Positions 42,695 through 51,996 of a stretch of DNA of 64,000 nt are shown here, piece by piece (positions within the stretch are counted from its first letter, which is position 1; the number at the start of each line of letters is the position of its first letter). The stretch is from positions 434,001-498,000 of the forward strand of contig NZ_SORN01000002.1 in the NCBI RefSeq assembly GCF_004366635.1, read 5' to 3'. Source of the DNA: Roseinatronobacter bogoriensis DSM 18756 (lineage in GTDB: Bacteria > Pseudomonadota > Alphaproteobacteria > Rhodobacterales > Rhodobacteraceae). The notes under the pieces were generated by a model. The model did no database searches. It saw only the letters and a list, made by a program, of their open reading frames with translations, and had not been told where the DNA came from. The position numbers were made by a program, and so were the translations under genes.

Positions 42695-44152
42695 TTAAGC
42701 AGATTTATTCTCGACGTCTGCGGTTTCGACGATATCGCCCTCAACGACCGCATCTGATGTTTCGACCGGCTTCGGCAAATTGCCCACGATCAGGGGCAAA
42801 AGCTCCGTTTGCGTGGCAGAAGGACCAGTGCTGTCGGGCGCATCGTGCCACTCCAGCGTGTCAAAGGCACCACAATTGTCGCAAACTGCCTGCCATGACG
42901 CATGCACATGCTGACATTTCGAACAAACCCACTGGGGGCCGCGCTTAGCAGTCAATGCCCGCGCAAGCCAGCCGCGCACAACTGCATCGTCAGCCCCTTC
43001 GCCACGCTCGATTGCAGCCATGATGGTCAAGGCACGCACAGTGGGATCGCTTTCATACAGATCACCCAGCGCGCGGCGCGCCCCTGGAAAATCCTCTGCC
43101 GAGATGAGCAATTCGGCGCGCAGCAGCTTGGTTTCCGCAGCATTCGGATGCATGCGCAAGAGTTTTTCAAAACGGGTCTTGCGCTGTTTGGGCGTCTCGT
43201 CTTTCTCGATCGCGGCGAAAGCGGCGGCAAGATCCGGGTGGGGTTGCGCCTTCCACGCCCGTTTGATGACTTTGGCCGCATAGCTGCCTTTGCCTTGCGC
43301 ACTTAACGCCTGCGCCGCCGCAACAGCCGCCGGGATAAGGTCTGGCGACAGGCGGTTGGCCTCTATCGCAGCCTCTCTTGCGCGTTGCAGTTCGCCTTGT
43401 GCCGCCAATTTATCGGCATCTTGCAAGGCCAGAATGGCATCACGCCTGCGCCAGACATCGCGCGGCAGGCTGCCAGAGGTTTTCTTCAGCAGCAATGTCT
43501 TGCGCGCCCCACCCCAATCCTCTGCCTCGGTCTGCATTTGTAGCAAGGCGTTCTGCGTCGGCTCATGCGCGGGCTGCATTTCCAGCGCCTTGGCCGCAAG
43601 TGCGCGGGCTTTTTCCTTGTCACCCTGATCCAGTTTGGAGCGGAGTAGCCCCTGTACAGCAACAAATCTGCTGCGGTTGTCAGACAACAGGGCCTTGTAA
43701 CGTTCTTCTGCCAGTTCGCGATTGCCCTTCATCTCTGCGGCCTGAGCTACAAGAAGATTGGTCATCACAGGCCGGTTCAGGAGTTTGTGCGCCTTTTCGG
43801 CCTTGACGATCGCGGTTTTGCCATCCCCCTCGGCCTGCGCCACCAGTGCCAGAAGCAGTGCATCCAGACCGCGCTTTTCACGGTTGCGCATGAAGAAACG
43901 CCGTACGGCGGTTTCGTCACCATTCATGAAGCGAAGTACCGCGAATGAAAGGCCGATCAACTTCAGGATCAGCCAGAGTGCCGCCAAAAACACGCCAAGT
44001 GCGATAAGCGCCTGCATGGGGCCAAGCACGAATTCCATGTCAAAAATGCGCAATCCGACCGTCTGGTTGCTGTCCATCAACTGGCCCGCGCCATAGGCCA
44101 GCCCAACAACCACACCAACAAAGAGAAGGATTTTGAATAATGTCCAGAACAT
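42695..44152 (-). CDS. hemY: HemY-like TPR membrane protein
   Basis: A 485-residue protein with two N-terminal membrane helices (about 5-25 and 42-65), followed by TPR-like helical repeats and a C-terminal tail with a zinc-ribbon-like CSKCQHVHASWQAVCDNC (four Cys). This matches the HemY N-domain family placed after hemD in many proteobacteria; its role in tetrapyrrole synthesis is not proven. It begins 10 bases after the mitofilin-like gene and ends near tRNA-Thr. Confidence 0.9.
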   Translation of the reverse strand: MFWTLFKILLFVGVVVGLAYGAGQLMDSNQTVGLRIFDMEFVLGPMQALIALGVFLAALWLILKLIGLSFAVLRFMNGDETAVRRFFMRNREKRGLDALLLALVAQAEGDGKTAIVKAEKAHKLLNRPVMTNLLVAQAAEMKGNRELAEERYKALLSDNRSRFVAVQGLLRSKLDQGDKEKARALAAKALEMQPAHEPTQNALLQMQTEAEDWGGARKTLLLKKTSGSLPRDVWRRRDAILALQDADKLAAQGELQRAREAAIEANRLSPDLIPAAVAAAQALSAQGKGSYAAKVIKRAWKAQPHPDLAAAFAAIEKDETPKQRKTRFEKLLRMHPNAAETKLLRAELLISAEDFPGARRALGDLYESDPTVRALTIMAAIERGEGADDAVVRGWLARALTAKRGPQWVCSKCQHVHASWQAVCDNCGAFDTLEWHDAPDSTGPSATQTELLPLIVGNLPKPVETSDAVVEGDIVETADVENKSA

Positions 44153-44162
44153 AGAGACTTCC

Positions 44163-45662
44163 TTACTCTGTCGAAATGGCGTTGATCAATTCAGGCAAGG
44201 CATCACGCGCGGCAACCCGCGCCTGAGCCGCGTTCAGCCAGCCCCCCATCGCCGCTTGCGCGGGCTCTGGCAGGGCTGCAATTTCGGCGAGCGCGGCTTC
44301 CAGATCCCCTGCTTCAAGTGCCGCACCTGCGCGCGACAAAATGGCGTCGGCATCATCCCCCTGTCGCGGCGCGGTCGAGCGTGCGCCGGTTTGGGCCCGT
44401 AAGAAATTTCCGAGACGGTCAGCCGTGCTTTCGGCGGGTGCATCTTGCAATGCGACGCGCAAGGCCGCACGCGCGGCTTGCGGGAAATCTTCTTGCAACC
44501 CCTCTAGCGTGGGAATGCCGCTTGCTGCGGGTGCAACCAAAGCTTCGGGGACACGCACGCCCGCCCCTTCCAGCCGGGAAACCGCATCAGGATAAGGCAC
44601 ACCCGTTTCCAGCGCAGCACGCACACTGTCCAGACCCGATTGCGCAAGTGCAACATCCACTGCCGCTTCGGCTTCGGCGACGCGACGTTCGCCAAGATCG
44701 CGCAGATCAGCCATATCCGCACCAAGCGCTGCAATCTGTTCTTCTGCCTCGGCAAGCGCCGCACGCAAGCTGTCCACCTCTTCTGAAACAGTGCCAAGCT
44801 GTTGTGACAGGCCATCAGTCATATCTTCAAAACGCGCCTGCAAAGGCCCAAGATCGGCTTCATCCCCTGATCCGATTTGCCCACGCAATTCTGCAAGCTC
44901 TGTTTGCAGCGCAGAGAGATCGGCTGGCGCTCCAACGTCTTCCAACTCTGCCCGCAGCCCTGCAATCTCGGTTCTGATCTGGCTTATCTCGTCAGCGGAA
45001 CTTGGGGCCTGCTGTTGAAACCCCATATAGGCAGCACCATACCCGATACCGCCAGCAAGCAGCCCCCCGATCAACATCGGGAAAAACCCGCTTTTGCGCG
45101 GTTGCGGTTGTTCAGCTGGCGCACCTGGTGCGGGGTGCGCAGAGGCATTGGGTTCGTGGCTGTCCTGCTTGACCTCTTCGACCGGATCTATGGTTTCCGG
45201 CGCATCGGGTTTGTCATTTGCCTCTGAAGATGATGTCAGATCAGCGTCTTGCGCTGCACCTTCAGGTTTCGTCCCAACATCCTTGGTTTCGGCGGCTTCA
45301 GGTGCCGCCGCGACATCCTCGGCTGACGGCTCAACACTCTCGCCTGACGCAGGGGTGTCCAACGTGGTGTCATCAGTCACCTTGCTGGCCTCTGGCGGCG
45401 TTATGTCTTTGGCCAATTGTGCTTCTTCTGCGGTCGCAACGGTTGCTTCCTTCTCAAGGCTCTGAGTTGCGCCTTCGGAAGGTGGCTCTGGTAGCTTGGA
45501 GTTCTGAGACCCTTCGCTTACGTCAGAATCAGCATTCGGGGTGTTCTGTGCTATTTCTGTATCGACCGGGTCATTTGTATCAATTGGGCGCGTGGGTTCC
45601 GATCCTGCCGCATCACTGGCGTTTGATGTCGGCGATTTCTTTCTGGTCGTTCTTCGCGCCAC
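44163..45662 (-). CDS. Mitofilin/Mic60-like membrane protein
   Basis: A 499-residue protein. Residues 1-190 are acidic and low complexity, a single membrane helix lies at 193-214 (FFPMLIGGLLAGGIGYGAAYMGF), then a coiled coil (about 224-330) and a helical C-terminal domain (GVPYPDAVSRLEGAGVRVPEAL onward). This layout is that of alphaproteobacterial mitofilin-domain proteins, the bacterial relatives of Mic60 that shape intracytoplasmic or crista membranes. It lies between hemD and hemY, a conserved order. The start is GTG 45662 with aggg upstream. Confidence 0.88.
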   Translation of the reverse strand: MARRTTRKKSPTSNASDAAGSEPTRPIDTNDPVDTEIAQNTPNADSDVSEGSQNSKLPEPPSEGATQSLEKEATVATAEEAQLAKDITPPEASKVTDDTTLDTPASGESVEPSAEDVAAAPEAAETKDVGTKPEGAAQDADLTSSSEANDKPDAPETIDPVEEVKQDSHEPNASAHPAPGAPAEQPQPRKSGFFPMLIGGLLAGGIGYGAAYMGFQQQAPSSADEISQIRTEIAGLRAELEDVGAPADLSALQTELAELRGQIGSGDEADLGPLQARFEDMTDGLSQQLGTVSEEVDSLRAALAEAEEQIAALGADMADLRDLGERRVAEAEAAVDVALAQSGLDSVRAALETGVPYPDAVSRLEGAGVRVPEALVAPAASGIPTLEGLQEDFPQAARAALRVALQDAPAESTADRLGNFLRAQTGARSTAPRQGDDADAILSRAGAALEAGDLEAALAEIAALPEPAQAAMGGWLNAAQARVAARDALPELINAISTE

Positions 45663-45718
45663 TTTGTTACCCTCACTCCCCGGTGCGGCATTGCTGCCAC
45701 TAAACCATTCACTTCACC

Positions 45719-46462
45719 TTATCGTGGCTTTTGAGCAGGCTCAAGCGTCTGCTGCACGTCATAGAGCTTTGCGCACATAGACGCGGCATCAGGTCGCGCC
45801 GCAATGTGACAGCTTGCAGCCTGCTCGAAGGATACCGCCTGTAGTGCCGCAGCACTGATGCCGATCAGATGCACACGCGCCTTGCTTGTGTCGATTGTCT
45901 GCAAGGCTTCTCCCAGCAGACGGCCCGAGCGCGGCGAAAACACAGGCAGCACTACATCGCCCCCCCGCTGCACCCTTTGGGCCACAGAATCGTCAAAACT
46001 GCGGGAAAACTGCTCATATCCAACCACTGAGGACGCATCGTGCCCAAACGCCTGAAGCGCTGCTGCTATATCTGCAATGGCATGGCGCCCCCGAATATGC
46101 AGGATTGGTCCCAGAAGCGGCGCTTGTGCCAGATCCGCCAACAATGCCTTTGCGTCCCCACCTGACTGGTGCACCGCAGCAAAACCCGCCTCAAGCGCAG
46201 CTTGTGCCGTTCGCGGACCCACAGCCCAGACAGGCCAGTCGCGACGATCGGTCGCAAGCGCCAATGCGCTGACCGCGTGCTGAGATGTGACGATAAGCGT
46301 GCGTGCGGAGGCAAAATCGGCCTCTTCCAGCGAAAGCAACACAATCTCCAACAGTGGCGCGATCAGAATCTCTTCCTGCCAGCCTATGTCACGGGCCTGC
46401 TGCGCAAAGCGTTCCGACTCAGGTTTTGGGCGCGTAAGCACAAGGCATGGGCGTTGCGGCAT
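45719..46462 (-). CDS. hemD: Uroporphyrinogen-III synthase
   Basis: A 247-residue HemD-fold protein with the two-domain pattern (LVLTRPKPESERFA at the start, VTSQHAVSALA in the middle, ILHIRGRHA and VGYEQFSRSF later). It closes hydroxymethylbilane to uroporphyrinogen III with ring D inversion. HemD is poorly conserved, but the setting before mitofilin-like and hemY genes and divergent from tsaD supports it strongly. The divergent gap is 99 bases. Confidence 0.9.
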   Translation of the reverse strand: MPQRPCLVLTRPKPESERFAQQARDIGWQEEILIAPLLEIVLLSLEEADFASARTLIVTSQHAVSALALATDRRDWPVWAVGPRTAQAALEAGFAAVHQSGGDAKALLADLAQAPLLGPILHIRGRHAIADIAAALQAFGHDASSVVGYEQFSRSFDDSVAQRVQRGGDVVLPVFSPRSGRLLGEALQTIDTSKARVHLIGISAAALQAVSFEQAASCHIAARPDAASMCAKLYDVQQTLEPAQKPR

Positions 46463-46561
46463 GATTCATCCGAAGTTATCATGGGTTTGGGCAGCATGGG
46501 ATTGTGCCCCAGATGCACCAGTGGTAGCTGGAATTGGCCTGCAATGGCAACCGGAGTCGGA

Positions 46562-47695
46562 ATGACGTTGGCCACCCTGAACAAGACCCCTGCCCTCGAA
46601 TCCACAACACTGACCGTGCTGGGGATCGAAAGCAGTTGCGATGATACGGCTGCTGCGGTGATCCGTCATGCGCCGGCTGCGGCGCCCGCAATACTGTCGA
46701 ATGTGGTATGGGGGCAGACAGACTTGCATGCGGATTTTGGCGGTGTTGTCCCGGAAATCGCCGCGCGCGCACATGCCGAAAAACTGGACCTCGCAGTGGA
46801 GGAAGCGCTTGCTGAGGCCTGTGTCACGCTGACCGATCTGGATGCAGTGGCGGTCACCGCAGGGCCGGGCCTGATTGGCGGCGTTCTGTCGGGTGTCATG
46901 CTGGCGCGCGGGATTGCCACCGCGACCGGCCTGCCACTTCTGGGGGTAAATCATCTGGCGGGCCATGCCCTGACACCGCGACTGACAGATGCGACGCCAT
47001 TTCCTTACCTGATGCTGCTGGTGTCAGGCGGGCATTGTCAGTTCCTGCTGGTCAAAGGCGCCGACTCCTTTACGCGCCTTGGCGGCACGATCGACGACGC
47101 GCCCGGCGAAGCCTTTGACAAGGTCGCCAAATTACTGGCCCTGCCTCAACCCGGTGGCCCAAGCGTTGAAACCGCCGCGCAGAATGGTGACAGCGCACGC
47201 TTTGCCTTGCCGCGCCCTTTGCTGGACAGACCGGGCTGCGATATGTCTTTCTCTGGCCTGAAAACCGCCGTGCTGCGCACGCGCGATGCGCTTGTTGCCG
47301 AACATGGCGGATTGCGCGAACAGGATCGCGCAGATCTATGCGCCAGCTTTCAGGCCTCTGTGGCCGACCTGCTTGCGGGCAAAGCACGACGCGCGATTGC
47401 TTTGTATATGGACCTGAGCCCGGCTCAGCCGACACTTGCCGTTGCGGGCGGGGTTGCGGCCAACCAGACACTGCGCGCGGTTCTGCAGAAGGCGGCGCAA
47501 GACGCAGGCGTGCAATTTCTGGCGCCACCACTTGCCCTGTGCACAGACAATGCCGCAATGATCGCATGGGCCGGGATCGAACAGATCCGCGCTGGCAAGA
47601 CCGCGCCACAGGATTTTGTGGCCCGCCCACGCTGGCCATTGGACACGGAAGCGAAGCCTCTCATCGGATCGGGCAAGAAAGGAGCAAAGGCATGA
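46562..47695 (+). CDS. tsaD: tRNA N6-adenosine threonylcarbamoyltransferase TsaD
   Basis: A 377-residue ASKHA-fold protein that transfers threonylcarbamoyl to A37 of ANN-decoding tRNAs. The start ESSCDDTAAAVI, the metal-binding HLAGH motif, the GGTIDDAPGEAFDKVAKLL segment and AVAGGVAANQTLR are typical. An in-frame extension runs back to 46169 over hemD, but ATG 46562 with ggag upstream gives the family length. It overlaps gpsA by 4 bases. Confidence 0.97.
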   Translation: MTLATLNKTPALESTTLTVLGIESSCDDTAAAVIRHAPAAAPAILSNVVWGQTDLHADFGGVVPEIAARAHAEKLDLAVEEALAEACVTLTDLDAVAVTAGPGLIGGVLSGVMLARGIATATGLPLLGVNHLAGHALTPRLTDATPFPYLMLLVSGGHCQFLLVKGADSFTRLGGTIDDAPGEAFDKVAKLLALPQPGGPSVETAAQNGDSARFALPRPLLDRPGCDMSFSGLKTAVLRTRDALVAEHGGLREQDRADLCASFQASVADLLAGKARRAIALYMDLSPAQPTLAVAGGVAANQTLRAVLQKAAQDAGVQFLAPPLALCTDNAAMIAWAGIEQIRAGKTAPQDFVARPRWPLDTEAKPLIGSGKKGAKA

Positions 47696-48642
47696 GCGTG
47701 GCAATCTTGGGCGCAGGTGCCTTTGGCACGGCGCTGGCCTGCGCCTTGGGCGATGCAACGCTATGGTGTCGCGACCCTGCACAGGCCGACAGCCTTCAGC
47801 ACCAACGTGAGAACGCGGCAAAACTGCCCGGTGTACCGCTGCCCGATGGCGTGAAAGTCACCAGCGATCTTGCGCAAGTGAATGCCGAGACAGTGCTGCT
47901 GGCTATACCCATGCAACAGACCCGCCCTTTTCTGGAGGCACATGGCGAGTGTTTTCTCGAACGCCGTCTGATCGCCTGCTCCAAAGGCATTGACCTGGAC
48001 CTGATGATCGGCCCGGTGGGGGTTATACGCTCGGTTCTGCCGAGTGCACATGTCGCCCTCCTGACCGGCCCGAGCTTTGCCGATGACATTGCGCGTGGAC
48101 TGCCAACCGCGCTGACGCTAGCCTGTGACGAAGCAGAGTTGGGCATGGAGCTGCAGGAACAGCTGTCTACCCCGAATTTACGGCTGTATCGCAATTCAGA
48201 TGTGATCGGGGCGGAACTGGGTGGCGCATTGAAAAATGTAATCGCAATTGCGGCAGGCGTCACGATAGGGGCTGGACTGGGCGAATCTGCACGCGCGGCA
48301 CTGATGGCGCGGGGCTATGCCGAAATGCAGCGGCTTGCGCTGAGCCTTGGCGCACAGCCAGACACCCTGGCCGGACTGTCTGGGCTTGGCGATCTTATCC
48401 TGACCTGTGGCTCTGAGAAATCGCGTAATTTCCGCTACGGGATGGCTTTGGGACAGGGCGCAGCATTTGACAGCACAACGACAGTCGAAGGCGCGGCCAC
48501 CGCACGCGCAGTTGCAAAACTGGCAAAGTCGCGCAGCCTCGACATGCCTGTAACGCGCATGGTCGCGGCGCTTGTCGAGGGATTGATTACCCTGCCAGAA
48601 GCGCTGGCCGCGCTTCTGGCCCGCCCTTTGACTGATGAATGA
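47692..48642 (+). CDS. gpsA: Glycerol-3-phosphate dehydrogenase [NAD(P)+] GpsA
   Basis: A 316-residue dehydrogenase making sn-glycerol-3-phosphate for phospholipids. The N-terminal VAILGAGAFGTALACAL is the nucleotide-binding turn; GAELGGALKNVIAIAAG contains the catalytic Lys, and GLGDLILTCGSEKSRN is conserved. Starts in an ATGA overlap with tsaD. A YciI-like gene follows 13 bases later. Confidence 0.96.
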   Translation: MSVAILGAGAFGTALACALGDATLWCRDPAQADSLQHQRENAAKLPGVPLPDGVKVTSDLAQVNAETVLLAIPMQQTRPFLEAHGECFLERRLIACSKGIDLDLMIGPVGVIRSVLPSAHVALLTGPSFADDIARGLPTALTLACDEAELGMELQEQLSTPNLRLYRNSDVIGAELGGALKNVIAIAAGVTIGAGLGESARAALMARGYAEMQRLALSLGAQPDTLAGLSGLGDLILTCGSEKSRNFRYGMALGQGAAFDSTTTVEGAATARAVAKLAKSRSLDMPVTRMVAALVEGLITLPEALAALLARPLTDE

Positions 48643-48655
48643 AAGGACTGCCTGA

Positions 48656-48931
48656 ATGCCACTTTACATGATGCTGTGCACTGACAAACCCGGCGCGCTG
48701 GAATTGCGCAAGACCACCCGCGAGGCGCATCTGTCCTATGTCGCGCAGACGGGCTGCGTCGCGCAGGCAGGCCCGCTTCTGGATGATGCAGGCGAGATGG
48801 CCGGTTCGCTGATCGTGCTGGATGTGCCTGACATTGAGGCCGCCAAACAGTGGGGCGCGCAGGATCCCTACGCACTCGCCGGACTGTTTGAAGCCGTGCG
48901 CGTGCAGGAATGGAAAAAGGTGATCGGCTGA
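48656..48931 (+). CDS. YciI-like protein
   Basis: A 91-residue ferredoxin-like-fold protein of the YciI family, with the conserved HLSYVAQTG...AGPLLDD..MAGSLIVLD pattern and the DPYALAGLF motif. Family members may be small hydrolase- or oxygenase-like enzymes, mostly untested. Located between gpsA and the EVE-domain gene with a TGATG junction to the latter. Confidence 0.9.
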   Translation: MPLYMMLCTDKPGALELRKTTREAHLSYVAQTGCVAQAGPLLDDAGEMAGSLIVLDVPDIEAAKQWGAQDPYALAGLFEAVRVQEWKKVIG

Positions 48932-49350
48932 TGCGCTACTGGCTGATGAAATCAGAGCCGGATGCATTCAGTTGGGATGACCTTGTTGCAAAGGGCGATG
49001 CGGGCGAGGAATGGGACGGGGTGCGCAACTATCAGGCCCGCAACAACATGCGCGACATGGCACTGGGGGACCGGGCATTCTTCTATCACAGCCAGAAAGA
49101 CAAGGCTGTGGTCGGGGTCTGCGAGGTGATTGCCCTGTCGCACCCGGATTCCACCACAGATGACCCGCGCTGGGACTGTGTCGATGTGAAGGCGGTAAAA
49201 CCCCTTTTGCGCCCGGTCACCTTGCAGATGTGTAAAGCCGACCCGCGCCTGAGCGACATGGCGCTGGTCAAGACCTCTCGGCTGTCGGTGCAGCCAGTCA
49301 CGCAAGCGCAATGGGCGATTATCTGTGACATGGGCGGGATTGATCCCTGA
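48931..49350 (+). CDS. EVE domain protein
   Basis: A 139-residue protein of the EVE (PUA-like) fold, starting MRYWLMKSEPDAFSWDDL and containing WDGVRNYQARNNMR and the FYHSQKDKAVVGVCEV core. EVE domains bind modified bases in DNA or RNA and in animals read 5-hydroxymethylcytosine. The role in bacteria is open; co-occurrence with tsaD-gpsA is common in this group. Start at ATG 48931 overlaps the YciI stop. Confidence 0.93.
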   Translation: MRYWLMKSEPDAFSWDDLVAKGDAGEEWDGVRNYQARNNMRDMALGDRAFFYHSQKDKAVVGVCEVIALSHPDSTTDDPRWDCVDVKAVKPLLRPVTLQMCKADPRLSDMALVKTSRLSVQPVTQAQWAIICDMGGIDP

Positions 49351-49390
49351 AGGGGATTGGGGGACTGCCGTCCCCCTACGCCCCCTGCCT

Positions 49391-49443
49391 CAAGGGGGGT
49401 GCACCCCCCTTGAGAAACCCTGCGGATATTTGAGCAAGGATGA
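49391..49443 (+). repeat. GC-palindrome intergenic element, copy 2
   Basis: A perfect 22-bp palindrome (49391-49412) of G and C runs, followed by GCGGATATTTGAGCAAGGA (49422-49440). It resembles the element at 39262-39302 in layout and in the TATTTgAGCAAG tail. It lies between the converging EVE and ABC-ATPase genes and may act as a terminator. Confidence 0.7.
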
Positions 49444-49457
49444 AAGCGCAGACGCAG

Positions 49458-51074
49458 TCAGGTCTGAGACTGGCGCGCGGCAAGCAGATTGCTGAGCCAG
49501 TCAGGATGCATTTCGGGCACGGATGACAACAGAAGTTCGGTATAGGGCGCATGCGGCGGGGCAAATACTTGCGCTTTCGCGCCCTGCTCGACAATCGCGC
49601 CATGCTGCATGACCACCACGTCATCGGCAATGGCGCGCACTGTGGCCAGATCATGGGTAATGAACATATAAGCCAGCCCAAGCTCGCCTTGAAGTTTGTC
49701 CAGCAAGCGCAAAATCCCTTCCTGCACGATCTGGTCAAGCGCCGATGTCACCTCGTCGCAGATGACAACTTGCGGATCGGCGGCCAGCGCGCGGGCAATC
49801 CCGATGCGTTGTTTCTGCCCCCCCGATAACTCTCCGGGCAGGCGGTCGATATAAGCGTCCGGTTCCAGCTCGATCATATCAAGAAGCGCGCGTACCCGTT
49901 CGCGCAGCGCTCGCCCTTTCAGCCCCAGATACATCTCGGCGGGCCGTCCGATGATCTCGCGCAGCGGGAGCTTCGGGTTGAGCGCAGTATCGGCCATCTG
50001 ATAGATCATCTGGCATTGGCGCAATTGTGCACGGCTACGGGCACGATAATCAGGGGGCAATGCCTTGCCATCCAGAAGCACCTCACCCGCCGTTGGAGGA
50101 AGTAGCCCGGTGATCACGCGTGCGGTGGTTGATTTTCCCGACCCGCTTTCACCCACCACAGCCACTGTGCGGCCTGCGTGGATATCAAAGCTGACATTGT
50201 GCAAAACGGGTGTTTTCCCGTAAGCAGCAGTGACCCCGCGAACCGAAACGATGGGCGCATCGGTGGCCGGAGGCTGCAGGGCGCGCGCGAAGCTGCGCAC
50301 AGCCCAGAGGCTTTTTGTATAGGCTGCGCGCGGGGCGGCCAGCATGGTGCGGGTATCGGCTTCTTCGACCTGCTCCCCACGAAGAAGGATCTTGATGCGG
50401 TCCGCCATCTGCGCCACCACCGCCAGATCATGGGTGATGTATATCGCCGCTGTATCAAACTGGCGCACGATGTCACGAATGGCGGCCAGAACCTCGATCT
50501 GGGTGGTCACATCCAAGGCAGTTGTGGGTTCGTCAAAGATGATCAGGTCAGGACGGCAAGCCATTGCCATTGCTGTCATTGCGCGCTGCAACTGCCCGCC
50601 TGACACCTGATGCGGATAGCGAAAACCGATCTCGGCCGGGTTTGGCAGGCGCATCTTGTCATAGAGTTTGACCGCGTCTGACTGCGCCTGCGCGCGGGTC
50701 ATGACCTCATGAAACAGCGGGGCCTCGGCGTATTGATCGATCAGCTTATGCGCCGGGTTGAAACTGGCGGCTGCCGATTGCGCGACATAGGCGATGCGGC
50801 GTCCACGCAGGCTGCGCTTCCTCCGCTCTGAGGCGCTGCGCAGGTCAATCCCGTCAAAAACAATCTCACCCCCGGAAATGCGACAGCCATCGCGCGCATA
50901 GCCCATCGCGGCCAGTCCCAGTGTCGATTTTCCTGCCCCGGATTCGCCAATCAGCCCCAGAACCTCGCCACGGTGAAGGGTAAGGTCCACACCCTTGATG
51001 ATGGGCAACCAAGCCTCTCCGGCGCGGCCCTCGATATGCAAATCACGAATGCTCAACAGCGGGGTGTCGGTCAT
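49458..51074 (-). CDS. Dipeptide/oligopeptide ABC importer, fused double ATPase
   Basis: A 538-residue protein holding two ABC domains in one chain (an OppD/OppF- or DppD/DppF-type fusion). Each has a Walker A (GESGAGKST, then GESGSGKST), a signature (VSGGQLQRAM, LSGGQKQRIG) and a Walker B (LIIFDEPTTALD, VVICDEVTSALD). It powers the transporter whose permeases and binding protein lie directly upstream. A frame reaches 51230, but ATG 51074 gives the family N-terminus and lies 5 bases after the permease stop. Confidence 0.92.
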   Translation of the reverse strand: MTDTPLLSIRDLHIEGRAGEAWLPIIKGVDLTLHRGEVLGLIGESGAGKSTLGLAAMGYARDGCRISGGEIVFDGIDLRSASERRKRSLRGRRIAYVAQSAAASFNPAHKLIDQYAEAPLFHEVMTRAQAQSDAVKLYDKMRLPNPAEIGFRYPHQVSGGQLQRAMTAMAMACRPDLIIFDEPTTALDVTTQIEVLAAIRDIVRQFDTAAIYITHDLAVVAQMADRIKILLRGEQVEEADTRTMLAAPRAAYTKSLWAVRSFARALQPPATDAPIVSVRGVTAAYGKTPVLHNVSFDIHAGRTVAVVGESGSGKSTTARVITGLLPPTAGEVLLDGKALPPDYRARSRAQLRQCQMIYQMADTALNPKLPLREIIGRPAEMYLGLKGRALRERVRALLDMIELEPDAYIDRLPGELSGGQKQRIGIARALAADPQVVICDEVTSALDQIVQEGILRLLDKLQGELGLAYMFITHDLATVRAIADDVVVMQHGAIVEQGAKAQVFAPPHAPYTELLLSSVPEMHPDWLSNLLAARQSQT

Positions 51075-51079
51075 GCAAC

Positions 51080-51994
51080 TCACTCCTTCAGGCCGGATGC
51101 GCGGTGCAACTGCCAATCGACCACAAAATTTACCGCGACGGTCAGCAGGGCAATTGCGCCAGCGGGCAGAAGCGGCGTGATGTCGCCAAAGGTGATCAGC
51201 GTGGCATTGTCGCGCACCATAGAGCCCCAATCAGCCATCGGCGGTTTGATCCCCAGCCCCAGAAAAGACAGCGACGATATGGTCAGAAACACGAAACAGA
51301 AGCGCAGCCCGAATTCCGCAACCAGCGGTGCCAGCGCATTGGGCAATATCTCGCGCCGGATCAGGTACCATGACCCTTCACCCCGCAGACGCGCGGCCTC
51401 GATATAATCCATCACGACGATCCCCTGCGCCACCGAACGCGAAATGCGATAGACGCGGGTTGCATCCACTGCCGCAATGACAAGGATCAGCGTCAGCACC
51501 GAGGTGCCGAAGATTGTCAGAAGCAGCAAAGCGAAGATCAGCGAGGGAATTGCCATTAACGCATCGACAAAGCGCGACAGCACCTGGTCCAGCCAACCGC
51601 CGCGCAGGGCCGCCCAGATGCCAAGAAACGCCCCCACGACAAAGGCCAACGCGGTTGTCGCAAAGGCAATGCCGACAGTGTTGCGCGCACCATAAATCAG
51701 CCGCGACAGCATATCACGCCCCAGCCGGTCCGTGCCCAGAAGATGCGCGCCGCCCCAAGGCTGAAACTGCGCGCCCACGACCTCGCGCTCAGCAAATGGT
51801 GCAAGGAGGGGGGCAAAGACAGCAACAAACAGGTAAACGGCGACAACCATGATTCCAAACGCAGCGGTCAAAGGCATGTCGCGTGCGACAATCGCTTGAT
51901 TGTGCGGCAAGGCGCGTGAAAGAGTTGCTCGAAAGACGAAGGCCAAAGTGAAACTGCCAAGCAGAAACAGGATCAGGAAAACCGGCAATGACAT
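51080..51994 (-). CDS. Dipeptide/oligopeptide ABC permease, DppC/OppC type
   Basis: A 304-residue permease with six hydrophobic helices and the EAA-loop region (DYIEAARLRGEGSWYLIRREILPNALAPLV). An N-terminal hydrophobic lead and the HLLGTDRLGRDMLSRLIYGAR stretch are usual in DppC. It is translated 2 bases after the DppB-type gene. Confidence 0.92.
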   Translation of the reverse strand: MSLPVFLILFLLGSFTLAFVFRATLSRALPHNQAIVARDMPLTAAFGIMVVAVYLFVAVFAPLLAPFAEREVVGAQFQPWGGAHLLGTDRLGRDMLSRLIYGARNTVGIAFATTALAFVVGAFLGIWAALRGGWLDQVLSRFVDALMAIPSLIFALLLLTIFGTSVLTLILVIAAVDATRVYRISRSVAQGIVVMDYIEAARLRGEGSWYLIRREILPNALAPLVAEFGLRFCFVFLTISSLSFLGLGIKPPMADWGSMVRDNATLITFGDITPLLPAGAIALLTVAVNFVVDWQLHRASGLKE

Positions 51995-51996
51995 GC

